Positions 45,466 to 52,596 of a DNA stretch of 64,000 bases are shown here, one piece after another. The stretch is from positions 496,001-560,000 of the forward strand of contig NZ_RXFT01000001.1 of the NCBI RefSeq assembly GCF_003952165.1, given 5' to 3'. Each line of letters starts with the position of its first letter. Position 1 is the stretch's first letter. The DNA comes from Variovorax guangxiensis. Its GTDB lineage: Bacteria > Pseudomonadota > Gammaproteobacteria > Burkholderiales > Burkholderiaceae_C. The notes below the pieces were generated by a model. That model did no database searches and was not told the DNA's origin. It saw only the letters and a program-made list of their open reading frames with translations. The translations under genes and the position numbers were made by a program.

Positions 45466-46308
45466 TCAGCGCGCCGCCGCCGCCTCGGGTGCCGCGCCCA
45501 CCGGCGTGTACTGCGCCCGGTTGTCCGCGAGCCAGCGCGTCGAAAGGCTGCTGTCCTGCTGCATCGGATGGAAATCCGGGCGCAGGTAGCTGCGCCAGCC
45601 GGCGAGATTGCCGCGCAGCAGGCCATCACGGCTCAGCAGGATGCGCGCGGCGCTTTTCCAGGTCGACCATTTCCACAGCTGCTTTTCCTGGCGCAGGTTG
45701 TCGATGGTCTGGCGCATCAGGTCGCCCAAAAACATCATCGTGACGCGGCGGAACCAGCGCGTGCGCCATTCGTCGGAGCCGCCCGCGGCCCTGTAGATGT
45801 CGAAGGCCACGCTCTTGTGTTCGAGTTCCTCGGCGCTGTGCCACAGCCACATGGTGCGCAGCCGGGGTTCGGCACCGTCGAGGACGGCGGGGTGCGCCAG
45901 CAGCCACTCGGCGAACATGGCCGTGAAATGCTCGGTGGCCGCAGTCACAGCCAGCGCGTGGCGCGGATCGGCGCCTTCCATCAGCTCCATGCGCTTGCTG
46001 GCGCGGGCGGTCCAGCGGTCGACCAGCCCCTGCTTCTCGAGATGGTTGTTGAAGAGCGAATGGATGCGCCGATGCGTGGCTTCCTGCCCGATGAAGCCGC
46101 GCACGTCGGCTTTGTGCTGCTCCTGGACCTCGGGCGGCAGCGTGGCGACGGCATCGCGCACCGCGTCGATGAAGAACTGCTCGCCGAAGGGAAAGCTCAT
46201 CGACAGGGCGTTGAAGAAGGCGGTCGAGAATGCGTCGCCACCGCACCAGTCGCGGGCGAAGGGCGGTTGCAGGTCGATCAGAAGGCGGCGTACGACAAGA
46301 TCGGTCAT
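45466..46308 (-). CDS. Predicted metal-dependent hydrolase (PF10118-like)
   Basis: A 280-residue protein of the uncharacterised metal-dependent hydrolase family. Family hallmarks are FFNALSMSFPFGEQFF, FIGQEATHRRIHSLFNN, EHFTAMFAEWLL and HSAEELEHKSVAFDIY, which supply Glu and His residues of a likely di-iron or di-metal helical bundle. The start ATG 46308 faces the TetR-family gene; two matching palindromes lie between. Members are often found beside desaturases and TetR regulators; the reaction is unknown. Confidence 0.85.
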   Translation of the reverse strand: MTDLVVRRLLIDLQPPFARDWCGGDAFSTAFFNALSMSFPFGEQFFIDAVRDAVATLPPEVQEQHKADVRGFIGQEATHRRIHSLFNNHLEKQGLVDRWTARASKRMELMEGADPRHALAVTAATEHFTAMFAEWLLAHPAVLDGAEPRLRTMWLWHSAEELEHKSVAFDIYRAAGGSDEWRTRWFRRVTMMFLGDLMRQTIDNLRQEKQLWKWSTWKSAARILLSRDGLLRGNLAGWRSYLRPDFHPMQQDSSLSTRWLADNRAQYTPVGAAPEAAAAR

Positions 46309-46355
46309 GAGAACAAGCCTCGGAAAAAGCACTGATTGCGTGGAGCTGGAATGCT

Positions 46356-46371
46356 GGTACATCTGCGTACC
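46356..46371. promoter_or_regulatory. Operator 1, GGTAC-N6-GTACC
   Basis: A perfect inverted repeat GGTAC...GTACC with spacer ATCTGC in the divergent region between the hydrolase and TetR genes. An identical pair of half-sites occurs 44 bp away (centre to centre). Likely bound by the adjacent TetR-family protein. Confidence 0.65.
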
Positions 46372-46399
46372 GCATGCTGCCATGTTGCAATTGTGAATT

Positions 46400-46415
46400 G
46401 GTACTGTCAAGTACC
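46400..46415. promoter_or_regulatory. Operator 2, GGTAC-N6-GTACC
   Basis: The second copy, spacer TGTCAA, 15 bases before the GTG start of the TetR-family gene. Same half-sites and spacing as operator 1, so a common binding protein is probable, most simply the TetR regulator itself. Confidence 0.65.
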
Positions 46416-46430
46416 CGTGCGTAGGAAAAT

Positions 46431-47075
46431 GTGTCGTCCATGAGCGAAACCATCGAAAAAGCATCGCCCTCCAAGTCTGGCGACGGCCCCGGAAGCGAGC
46501 ACTACGCGCGCCTGTTGCAGGGCATGGCCCATGCCGTGGCGGCCAAGGGCTATGCCGAGACCACCATCGCCGACATCGTGCGCGAGGCCGCGGTGTCGCG
46601 CCGCACTTTCTACGAGCACTTCAGCACCAAGACCGAATGCCTGATCGCGCTCTATGAAGCCGCCAGCCGGCTCGCGCTGCAGGCAGTGAGCGAGGCCTTC
46701 GATCCGGCGCAGCCCTGGCATGCGCAGGTCGAGCACGCCATGACGGCGTATTTCGACTATCTCGCCCAGGACCCGGTACTGCTGCGCACGCTCTTCGTCG
46801 AGATCCTCGGGCTCGGTCTTCCCGGTCTCGCGGTGCGCCGCAGGGTGAACGATGAAATCGCCAATTTCATCCAGGCCGCCATCAACAGCAGCGGCAACGG
46901 CGATGCGGAAGGCCCCGCCGTGCATCTCACGAACCAGATGGCGATGACGGTGGTGGGGGGCATCAACGAACTGGTGCTGCAGGCCATCGAGCAGAACCGC
47001 GCAGGCGACCTGCGCGAGCTGGTGGAGCCCGCCACGCGGCTGGTGCGCGCCGTGGCCGCAGAGAGCCGGCGCTAG
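46431..47075 (+). CDS. TetR/AcrR-family transcriptional regulator
   Basis: A 214-residue repressor-type protein. The N-terminal helix-turn-helix (about 27-75) has the family pattern TTIADIVREAAVSRRTFYEHF followed by STKTECLIALYE. The C-terminal ligand domain is typical in length. GTG 46431 has AGGA at 4 bases; ATG 46440 is an alternative start. It is divergent from the predicted hydrolase with two GGTAC-N6-GTACC palindromes between, so autoregulation and control of the hydrolase are likely. Its stop overlaps the convergent permease stop at CTAG. Confidence 0.9.
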   Translation: MSSMSETIEKASPSKSGDGPGSEHYARLLQGMAHAVAAKGYAETTIADIVREAAVSRRTFYEHFSTKTECLIALYEAASRLALQAVSEAFDPAQPWHAQVEHAMTAYFDYLAQDPVLLRTLFVEILGLGLPGLAVRRRVNDEIANFIQAAINSSGNGDAEGPAVHLTNQMAMTVVGGINELVLQAIEQNRAGDLRELVEPATRLVRAVAAESRR

Positions 47076-48211
47076 GTCGGCTTCGCCGGCACCGTGGCCA
47101 CGAGGCGGAGCACCAGCAGCCCCGCCAGCGTCAGCGACAGCAGCGCGCCCAGATAGGGCAGCACGTCATGCGGCGGCGCGCCCATCTGGTTGAGCCGCAG
47201 CGAGGCCTGGATGCCCGCCGTGCTCGGAAAGAGCCAGCGCAGAGCCTGCAGCGGCTCCGGCAGAGCCTCCACGGTCCACGAGAACCCCGAGAGAAATGCC
47301 ATCGGCAGCGCGGTGAACAGCAGCACTTGCAGGGCCCGCTCGCGATCACGGAACCAGCAGCCCAGCAGCAGCCCCACCGTGCAGATCGCCGGCACATAGA
47401 ACGCCAGCAGCACCAGCGCCCCCAGGGGATTGCCGCCGCGCGGGTAGTCCTGGAGGAAGAACACCCAGCCGAAGTAGAAGATCCCGCTCAGGAAGCCGAA
47501 GCCCGAGAGCGCCCCCAGCCGCCCCAGCCAGGCGCCCATCGACGCGCGCAGCCGCCCGGCCTCGGCCCAGGTGCCGGCCAGCATCGCCACGCCCATGAGC
47601 AGCGTCTGCTGCAATATCAGCAAGGCGACCGCCGGCACCACGTAGCTGCCGTAGCCTTCGGTGGGGTTGAACAGCGCGACCAGCTGTGTGTTGAGCGGAC
47701 TGCGGCTGCGTGCCGCCTGCACCGCGCTCTGGCCGCCGGCCTGCAGCTTGCGGATCTCCACCCCGGCCGAGACCGTTCCCACGGCCTCCGAGAAGCCGTA
47801 CAGCACCGCCTTGTTCAGCAGCGCATAGGCGCCGTTGCCCTCGATGGTGACCACCGCCGAGGTCCCGCGCAGCACGTTGCGCTTGAGGTCGGCCGGCAGC
47901 AGCGCATAGCCCTCGATCTCGCCGCGCCACAGCGCCTGCTGCGCCTCGCCCACGTCGCCCGTGACCATGCGCACGTCCAGCCTCGGATTGGCCAGCGCAA
48001 AGCGCGCGATCTGCCGCGAGAGGCCGGTGTGGTCCTGGTCGACCACCGCCACCGGCACACGCGTCACCGCCTGCGTGCCGTAGGGCCACGGATAGAAGAA
48101 ACCGTAGATGACGGGCGCGAGCAGCATGATCAGCAGCACACCTTTGTCGCGCAGCACCGCGAGCGCGGTCTCGCGCCATGCGGAGCCGAAGCGGAGGGCT
48201 TCGTCAGCCAT
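47072..48211 (-). CDS. ABC-2 type transporter permease (second of pair)
   Basis: A 379-residue membrane protein of the YhhJ/YbhR type: an N-terminal helix, a large periplasmic domain (VPVAVVDQDHTGLSRQIARF, about 45-180) and five to six C-terminal helices. Such proteins pair with a second permease, an ATPase, a HlyD protein and TolC to export drugs or other compounds. The ATG overlaps the stop of the first permease gene (ATGA). No ATPase gene is present in the operon. Confidence 0.87.
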   Translation of the reverse strand: MADEALRFGSAWRETALAVLRDKGVLLIMLLAPVIYGFFYPWPYGTQAVTRVPVAVVDQDHTGLSRQIARFALANPRLDVRMVTGDVGEAQQALWRGEIEGYALLPADLKRNVLRGTSAVVTIEGNGAYALLNKAVLYGFSEAVGTVSAGVEIRKLQAGGQSAVQAARSRSPLNTQLVALFNPTEGYGSYVVPAVALLILQQTLLMGVAMLAGTWAEAGRLRASMGAWLGRLGALSGFGFLSGIFYFGWVFFLQDYPRGGNPLGALVLLAFYVPAICTVGLLLGCWFRDRERALQVLLFTALPMAFLSGFSWTVEALPEPLQALRWLFPSTAGIQASLRLNQMGAPPHDVLPYLGALLSLTLAGLLVLRLVATVPAKPT

Positions 48212-49395
48212 CAGCGTCCTCCCCAGCTTGCGGGCGCCTTGGCCGCCTTCACCAGCGCTCCGGCGCATGCGGCCATCAGCACGCCCGTGCCCACCACCAT
48301 CCACAGCGGCGTGGCCACCGAGTACGCCACCGGCGCGCCCATCTGCAGTTGCTCCATCTGCACGCGGATGTAGTGCGTGTAGGGCAGCAGCTTGGCCCAG
48401 GCCTGCGCCAGCAGCGGCATCGCGACCAGCGGAAAGCCGACACCGCCGAACGCGAAGGCCGGCGCCGTGATGAAACCCGTGGCCGACAGGGCGGTGCGCA
48501 GCGAGCGCGTGAGTGCCGCCACGAAAGCTCCCAGTGCGATCGACAGCGCCAGGAAAACCAGCAGCGCAAAGAGTGTCCACCCGAGCGAGCCGGCCGGATG
48601 CCAGCCCCGGCCCGCGGTGATCCACAGCATCGCCGCCAGCGCCACCACCGACAGGCTCGCGAACGCCAGCGCCAGCTTGCCCGCCAGCGCGGCCAGCGCC
48701 TCGTGCCAGCGGGGAGAGGCGCCCAGCCATTCGCCGATGCTGCGGTCGCGCAGCTCGCGGCCCACCGCCCAGGCTCCGGCCGTCATCGCGAGGATGTGCA
48801 GCAGCGCCGGAATCAGCGCGGCCCCGAGGAACTGCTCGTAGTCGGTCGACGTGTTGAAGAGCGCCACCATGCTCGCCTTGATCGGCTCCATGCTCACGCG
48901 CGCCGCCTTCATCGACTCGCCGCGCTTGCTGCGCACCGTGAGCTCGACCCCGCCCGAGACGGTGCCCACAGCGGTGCGCACGTCGCGCTGGATCAGGCTC
49001 GAATGCGTGCCGAGCTGCGCGTTGTGCAGCAGCACGATCTGCCCGACGCGGCCCTGCTTCACGTCGCGGCTCAGCTCGCGCGGCAGTTGCACCGCCGCGT
49101 CGACGTCGCCGCTTGTGAGCGCGCGCGCCATCTCGGCTTCGTCGCTGTAGCGCTGCGCCACGCGCAGGCCGGGCGTGGCATCGAGAAAGCGCACCACCTG
49201 CCGCGAGAACGAGGAGTGGTCCTGGTCGAGCACGCCGATCGGCAGCCGCTCGGGCAGGCCGGCCGAGAAGATCCACCAGATCAGGAACACCGCCAGCAGC
49301 GGCACCCACGAGATCATCGCGAGGTCCCACGGTCGCGTGCGCAGCAGCGCGAATTCGCGCCTTGCGCTGGCGGTGGAGAAGCCGCGGAGGCTCAT
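48211..49395 (-). CDS. ABC-2 type transporter permease (first of pair)
   Basis: A 394-residue paralogue of the next permease with the same layout: first helix (ISWVPLLAVFLIWWIF), periplasmic domain starting PIGVLDQDHSSFSRQVVRFL and a C-terminal group of helices. It begins 11 bases after the HlyD gene stop and is coupled to the next permease. The pair probably forms a heterodimer. Confidence 0.87.
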   Translation of the reverse strand: MSLRGFSTASARREFALLRTRPWDLAMISWVPLLAVFLIWWIFSAGLPERLPIGVLDQDHSSFSRQVVRFLDATPGLRVAQRYSDEAEMARALTSGDVDAAVQLPRELSRDVKQGRVGQIVLLHNAQLGTHSSLIQRDVRTAVGTVSGGVELTVRSKRGESMKAARVSMEPIKASMVALFNTSTDYEQFLGAALIPALLHILAMTAGAWAVGRELRDRSIGEWLGASPRWHEALAALAGKLALAFASLSVVALAAMLWITAGRGWHPAGSLGWTLFALLVFLALSIALGAFVAALTRSLRTALSATGFITAPAFAFGGVGFPLVAMPLLAQAWAKLLPYTHYIRVQMEQLQMGAPVAYSVATPLWMVVGTGVLMAACAGALVKAAKAPASWGGR

Positions 49396-49406
49396 CGCGA
49401 ACGGAC

Positions 49407-50393
49407 TCAGTCCACCAGCACGCTCATGCCGGGCCGCGCGCCTTCGATTGGCTTGAGCGGACGTGCCCGGACCTCGAATGTGCGCACGTCGAAGCCGGTG
49501 CCGCCGCGCGTGGCTCGCCACGTCGCGAAGTCGGGCAGCACGGCGCTGTAGTAGACCTTGAAGCGGGCGGTGCGCTTGCCTTCGGGCAGCGCGGGCAGGT
49601 GGGCGTCGAACTCGTTGCCGAGCGCGAAGCGGGAGAGCCGGTCCTCGCGCACGTTCAGCACCACCCACTGGTCGCTCAGGTCGACCACCGTGACCACCGC
49701 CACGCCCTGCGGCGAGAGCTCTCCGACCTTCGCCAGCACCTTGGCCACTTCGCCGCCGACCGGGCTGCGCAGCTCGGTCTCGGCCTTGGCGGCTTCGGCC
49801 TCGGCCACCACGCCCGCGACCTGGCGGGCCTGTGCGCTGGCCGCGGCCTTGTCCTCGGGGCGGGCGCCCGTGCGGGCCATGTCGTATTGCGCCTTGGCCG
49901 CGATGGCGGCGTCGCGCGAGGCCTTCCAGTTGGCTTCTGCTTCGTCGCGCTTCTGGTCGGCCACCAGGCCCTCGCGCGCCAGTCCGTCGACGCGGCGGAA
50001 CGAGGTCTGCGCGAGCTGGGCCGCGGTTTCGGCGCGCTGCCACTGCATGCGCGCCATTTCCACCTCCTGCGGGCGGGCGCCGTTCTGCGCCTTCTCGGCG
50101 ACGGCCTGCGCGGCCTGCTCGGCGGCGGTGGCCTGTGCGAGCTTGGCGCGCACCTCGGGGCTGTCCATGCGCACCAGCACCGTGCCGGCCTGGATGCGGT
50201 CGCCTTCCTTCACTGGCACCTCGGCGATGCGCGCCGTCACCTTGCCGGCGACGTCGGTCTCGCGCGCCTCCATCTGGCCCTGGAATACCTCGGGCGCCGG
50301 GCGCGAGGCGCGCCAGAAGCCCCAGGCGAGCAGCACCAGCACGAGCAGGGCGGCGAATATCGCGATCAGTTTTCGGGTCTTGGCGCTCATCAT
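49407..50393 (-). CDS. HlyD-family membrane fusion protein
   Basis: A 328-residue periplasmic adaptor with an N-terminal anchor (LIAIFAALLVLVLLAWGFW), a lipoyl half (VPVKEGDRIQAGTVLVRMD), a coiled-coil hairpin rich in Ala/Gln/Glu (about 85-200), the second lipoyl half (LRSPVGGEVAKVLAKVGELS) and a beta-barrel. It would join the ABC-2 permeases to TolC. The ATG pair at 50393 overlaps the tolC stop by one base. Confidence 0.92.
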   Translation of the reverse strand: MMSAKTRKLIAIFAALLVLVLLAWGFWRASRPAPEVFQGQMEARETDVAGKVTARIAEVPVKEGDRIQAGTVLVRMDSPEVRAKLAQATAAEQAAQAVAEKAQNGARPQEVEMARMQWQRAETAAQLAQTSFRRVDGLAREGLVADQKRDEAEANWKASRDAAIAAKAQYDMARTGARPEDKAAASAQARQVAGVVAEAEAAKAETELRSPVGGEVAKVLAKVGELSPQGVAVVTVVDLSDQWVVLNVREDRLSRFALGNEFDAHLPALPEGKRTARFKVYYSAVLPDFATWRATRGGTGFDVRTFEVRARPLKPIEGARPGMSVLVD

Positions 50394-51826
50394 CAATTCA
50401 CCTTTACGTCTGCACGCGCGATGTAGTCGGAAAACTTCTCGGAAAGCCCCGCGCTCTCGAGCAGTTGCGCGAGCGCCTGCACGTAGTCGTTGGCGGCCTG
50501 CGCGCGTTCGGTCAGCACCTTGGCCTGGTTGGTCTCTGCGTCGATCAGGTCGAGCGTGGTGCTCGTGCCTTCGCGCAGGCCAGCGGTGCGCAGCTTCACG
50601 ACCTCCTGGGCCAACTCGACCGAGGCCTTCATCTCCAGGTACTGGCGCCGCGCGTTCTCCAGCGCGCGCCAGTTGCGCTCGACCAGCAGCGAGATGTCGC
50701 TGCGCGCCTGCGCATCGGTGCGCTCGGCCTGCTCGACCTGCTTGAGCGAGGCGGCCGAGAGCTTGTCGCGGTCGACCGAGTCGTAAAGCGTCCAGCGCAC
50801 GCCGACGCCGGCCACCCAGTCGGCATTTCCGCTCTTGAGCTCGCGCGTGCCGAAGGCGATCACCTGCGGGCGGCGCAGCGCCTCTTCGCCTTCGTGCAGC
50901 TGCTCGGCCTGCGATTTCCTGGCCGCGACCTTGTCCAGGCCCGGGTGCCGCGTGAGCGCCGAATCGATGAAGTAGTTCAGCGGCTCGATCGGCGTGCTGA
51001 TGAGAAAGAGCGGCGTCTGCGGCGCCACGCTGCCGTCGGCGCGCACCGTGCGCGCCAGCGCCACCGAGGCGAGCGCCGCGTCGTTCTCGGCCTTGCGTGC
51101 GTTGCGGCGGGCTTCTTCGTACGCGGCGCTGGCCTGCAGCCGCTCGACGCGCGAGATCACGCCGGCCGCCAGCATCTTCTGCGCCGCCGAGTCGTGCTGC
51201 GCGATGGTGCGCTCGGCCTGCAGGCGCAGGGCGGCAGCGCGACGGGCGAGCTGCGCGCCGAAGTAGCGCTGCACGAGCAGGGTGTCGACCTCGTGGCCGG
51301 CTTGTTCGGCGTCGGCCTGCGCCTCGCGCGTCTGGGCCGAGACGAAGCCGCGCACCGCGTCGGTCGCGCCGCCCACGTAGAGCGGCCACACGGCCGAGAT
51401 CGACGCGTTGGCGCCGGTGTCGTGGCGGTTGAGCGTGTAGCTGTTGGGCAGCTGCGGAATCGGCACGCGCGCGATCACGCTCTGGATGGAAGTCGGCAGC
51501 GAGGAGCCGAGTTGCCCAAGCCGCTGGTTGAGCGGATCGAGGTCGAGGTTCAGGTTCGCGTTGTAGGCATAGGCCAGCCCGGAGACGCTGATCGACGGGC
51601 CGCCCAGTCTCTTGAGGCCCTGGCTCTGCAGTTCCTTGGCGTCGACGGCCGCGCGCGCCGCGGCCAGCTTGTCGGAGCGGTCGAGCATGCGGGCGCGGGC
51701 TGCGTCGAAGCTCAGGGAAAGGGTGTCTTCGCCGGTCTGTGCGAAAGCGGCGCCGCACAGCACGAGCAATGCCGGAAACAGGCTCAGCTTGATGGGGCTT
51801 GCGGCGTGGCAGGTTCGTGTCGTCAT
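50393..51826 (-). CDS. TolC-family outer membrane efflux protein
   Basis: A 477-residue outer membrane channel protein with a signal peptide (cleavage after AFA, near residue 29) and two OEP repeats of long helices (about 35-240 and 260-470). The C-terminal half has the usual WRALENARRQYLEMKASVEL region. It would provide the outer membrane exit for the exporter encoded downstream. It begins 4 bases after the merR-family gene stop. Confidence 0.9.
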   Translation of the reverse strand: MTTRTCHAASPIKLSLFPALLVLCGAAFAQTGEDTLSLSFDAARARMLDRSDKLAAARAAVDAKELQSQGLKRLGGPSISVSGLAYAYNANLNLDLDPLNQRLGQLGSSLPTSIQSVIARVPIPQLPNSYTLNRHDTGANASISAVWPLYVGGATDAVRGFVSAQTREAQADAEQAGHEVDTLLVQRYFGAQLARRAAALRLQAERTIAQHDSAAQKMLAAGVISRVERLQASAAYEEARRNARKAENDAALASVALARTVRADGSVAPQTPLFLISTPIEPLNYFIDSALTRHPGLDKVAARKSQAEQLHEGEEALRRPQVIAFGTRELKSGNADWVAGVGVRWTLYDSVDRDKLSAASLKQVEQAERTDAQARSDISLLVERNWRALENARRQYLEMKASVELAQEVVKLRTAGLREGTSTTLDLIDAETNQAKVLTERAQAANDYVQALAQLLESAGLSEKFSDYIARADVKVN

Positions 51827-51830
51827 CGTT

Positions 51831-52553
51831 TCAGGTGGTCTTGCGCAGCAGGACGTCGAGTTCCTGCTGAAGGATCACGGGGAACGCGGCCTGCACCGCG
51901 CCGGTGGCGAGCCCTCGGGCCTGTTCGAGCAACTGGGCAGTTCGCCCGGCCTCGATGGCGTCGTCGCTCAGCAGGTTGTCCGCCAGCGCGCGCAGCCAGT
52001 GGCGCGCCACGGTGCGCAGCGTGCGGACCATGGTTTCCTGCATGCTGATCGCAGCCTCCAGCGGCAGGCCGAGTGCGGCGAGCTGCTCGGCGATCTGGCC
52101 GAGCGCGGGGCTGAGCATCTGCACCTGGCCGTCGGGCAGCTCGCGCATGAGGCCGGCCTTGGTGGCGCGGGCGAGCAGGGCGGGTGTCATCTGGCCCTTC
52201 CATTTGGCGGCCAGCGCATCGGCCGAGACCACCACCGGCGTTTCCTCCGCGAAGAGGCTGCCCGAGACGGAGCGGGCCACGGCCACCAGGTCGCGCCAGG
52301 CCGAGGCCGGCGCGCGGCCGAAGATGCGGCGGATGGCTTCTATGCCGAAGCCCTGGTCGCGCAGTTCGCGGATCACCGCGAGGCGTTGCGCATGCTCGTC
52401 GCCGTACAGGCCGAGGCGGCCGCGCAGCCTGGGCGGCGGCAGCAGGCCGGCGGTGGTGTAGGCGCGGATGTTGCGCACCGTCACGCCGGTGCGCGCTGCC
52501 AGCTCCTCGACGGAGAGTTCCCGGGCGGCATCGGTGACGGTTGAGGTGCTCAT
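51831..52553 (-). CDS. MerR-family transcriptional regulator
   Basis: A 240-residue regulator with an N-terminal winged helix-turn-helix (SVEELAARTGVTVRNIRAYT, then LGLYGDEHAQRLAVIRELRD) and a longer than usual C-terminal ligand domain. No metal-binding cysteine cluster is seen, so an organic effector is more likely. A near-perfect 21-bp palindrome lies 13 bases before its start. It is the first gene of the exporter operon and probably controls it along with itself. Confidence 0.9.
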   Translation of the reverse strand: MSTSTVTDAARELSVEELAARTGVTVRNIRAYTTAGLLPPPRLRGRLGLYGDEHAQRLAVIRELRDQGFGIEAIRRIFGRAPASAWRDLVAVARSVSGSLFAEETPVVVSADALAAKWKGQMTPALLARATKAGLMRELPDGQVQMLSPALGQIAEQLAALGLPLEAAISMQETMVRTLRTVARHWLRALADNLLSDDAIEAGRTAQLLEQARGLATGAVQAAFPVILQQELDVLLRKTT

Positions 52554-52566
52554 GTGACGGGCTGAA

Positions 52567-52587
52567 TGTTACATCATTGATGTCACA
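52567..52587. promoter_or_regulatory. Operator-like 21-bp palindrome upstream of the merR-family gene
   Basis: TGTTACATCA, a central T, and TGATGTCACA form two 10-base arms with a single mismatch. The site sits between the MerR-family start and the YhgE/Pip gene stop, in the exporter operon promoter region. MerR autoregulation at this site is the simplest reading. Confidence 0.65.
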
Positions 52588-52596
52588 TAGCCCTGC

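Noticed and set aside
47072..49330. A single 752-codon permease frame covering both ABC-2 genes
   Set aside because: Upstream of 48211 this frame runs out of frame across the first permease gene. The real start is ATG 48211 in the ATGA overlap.
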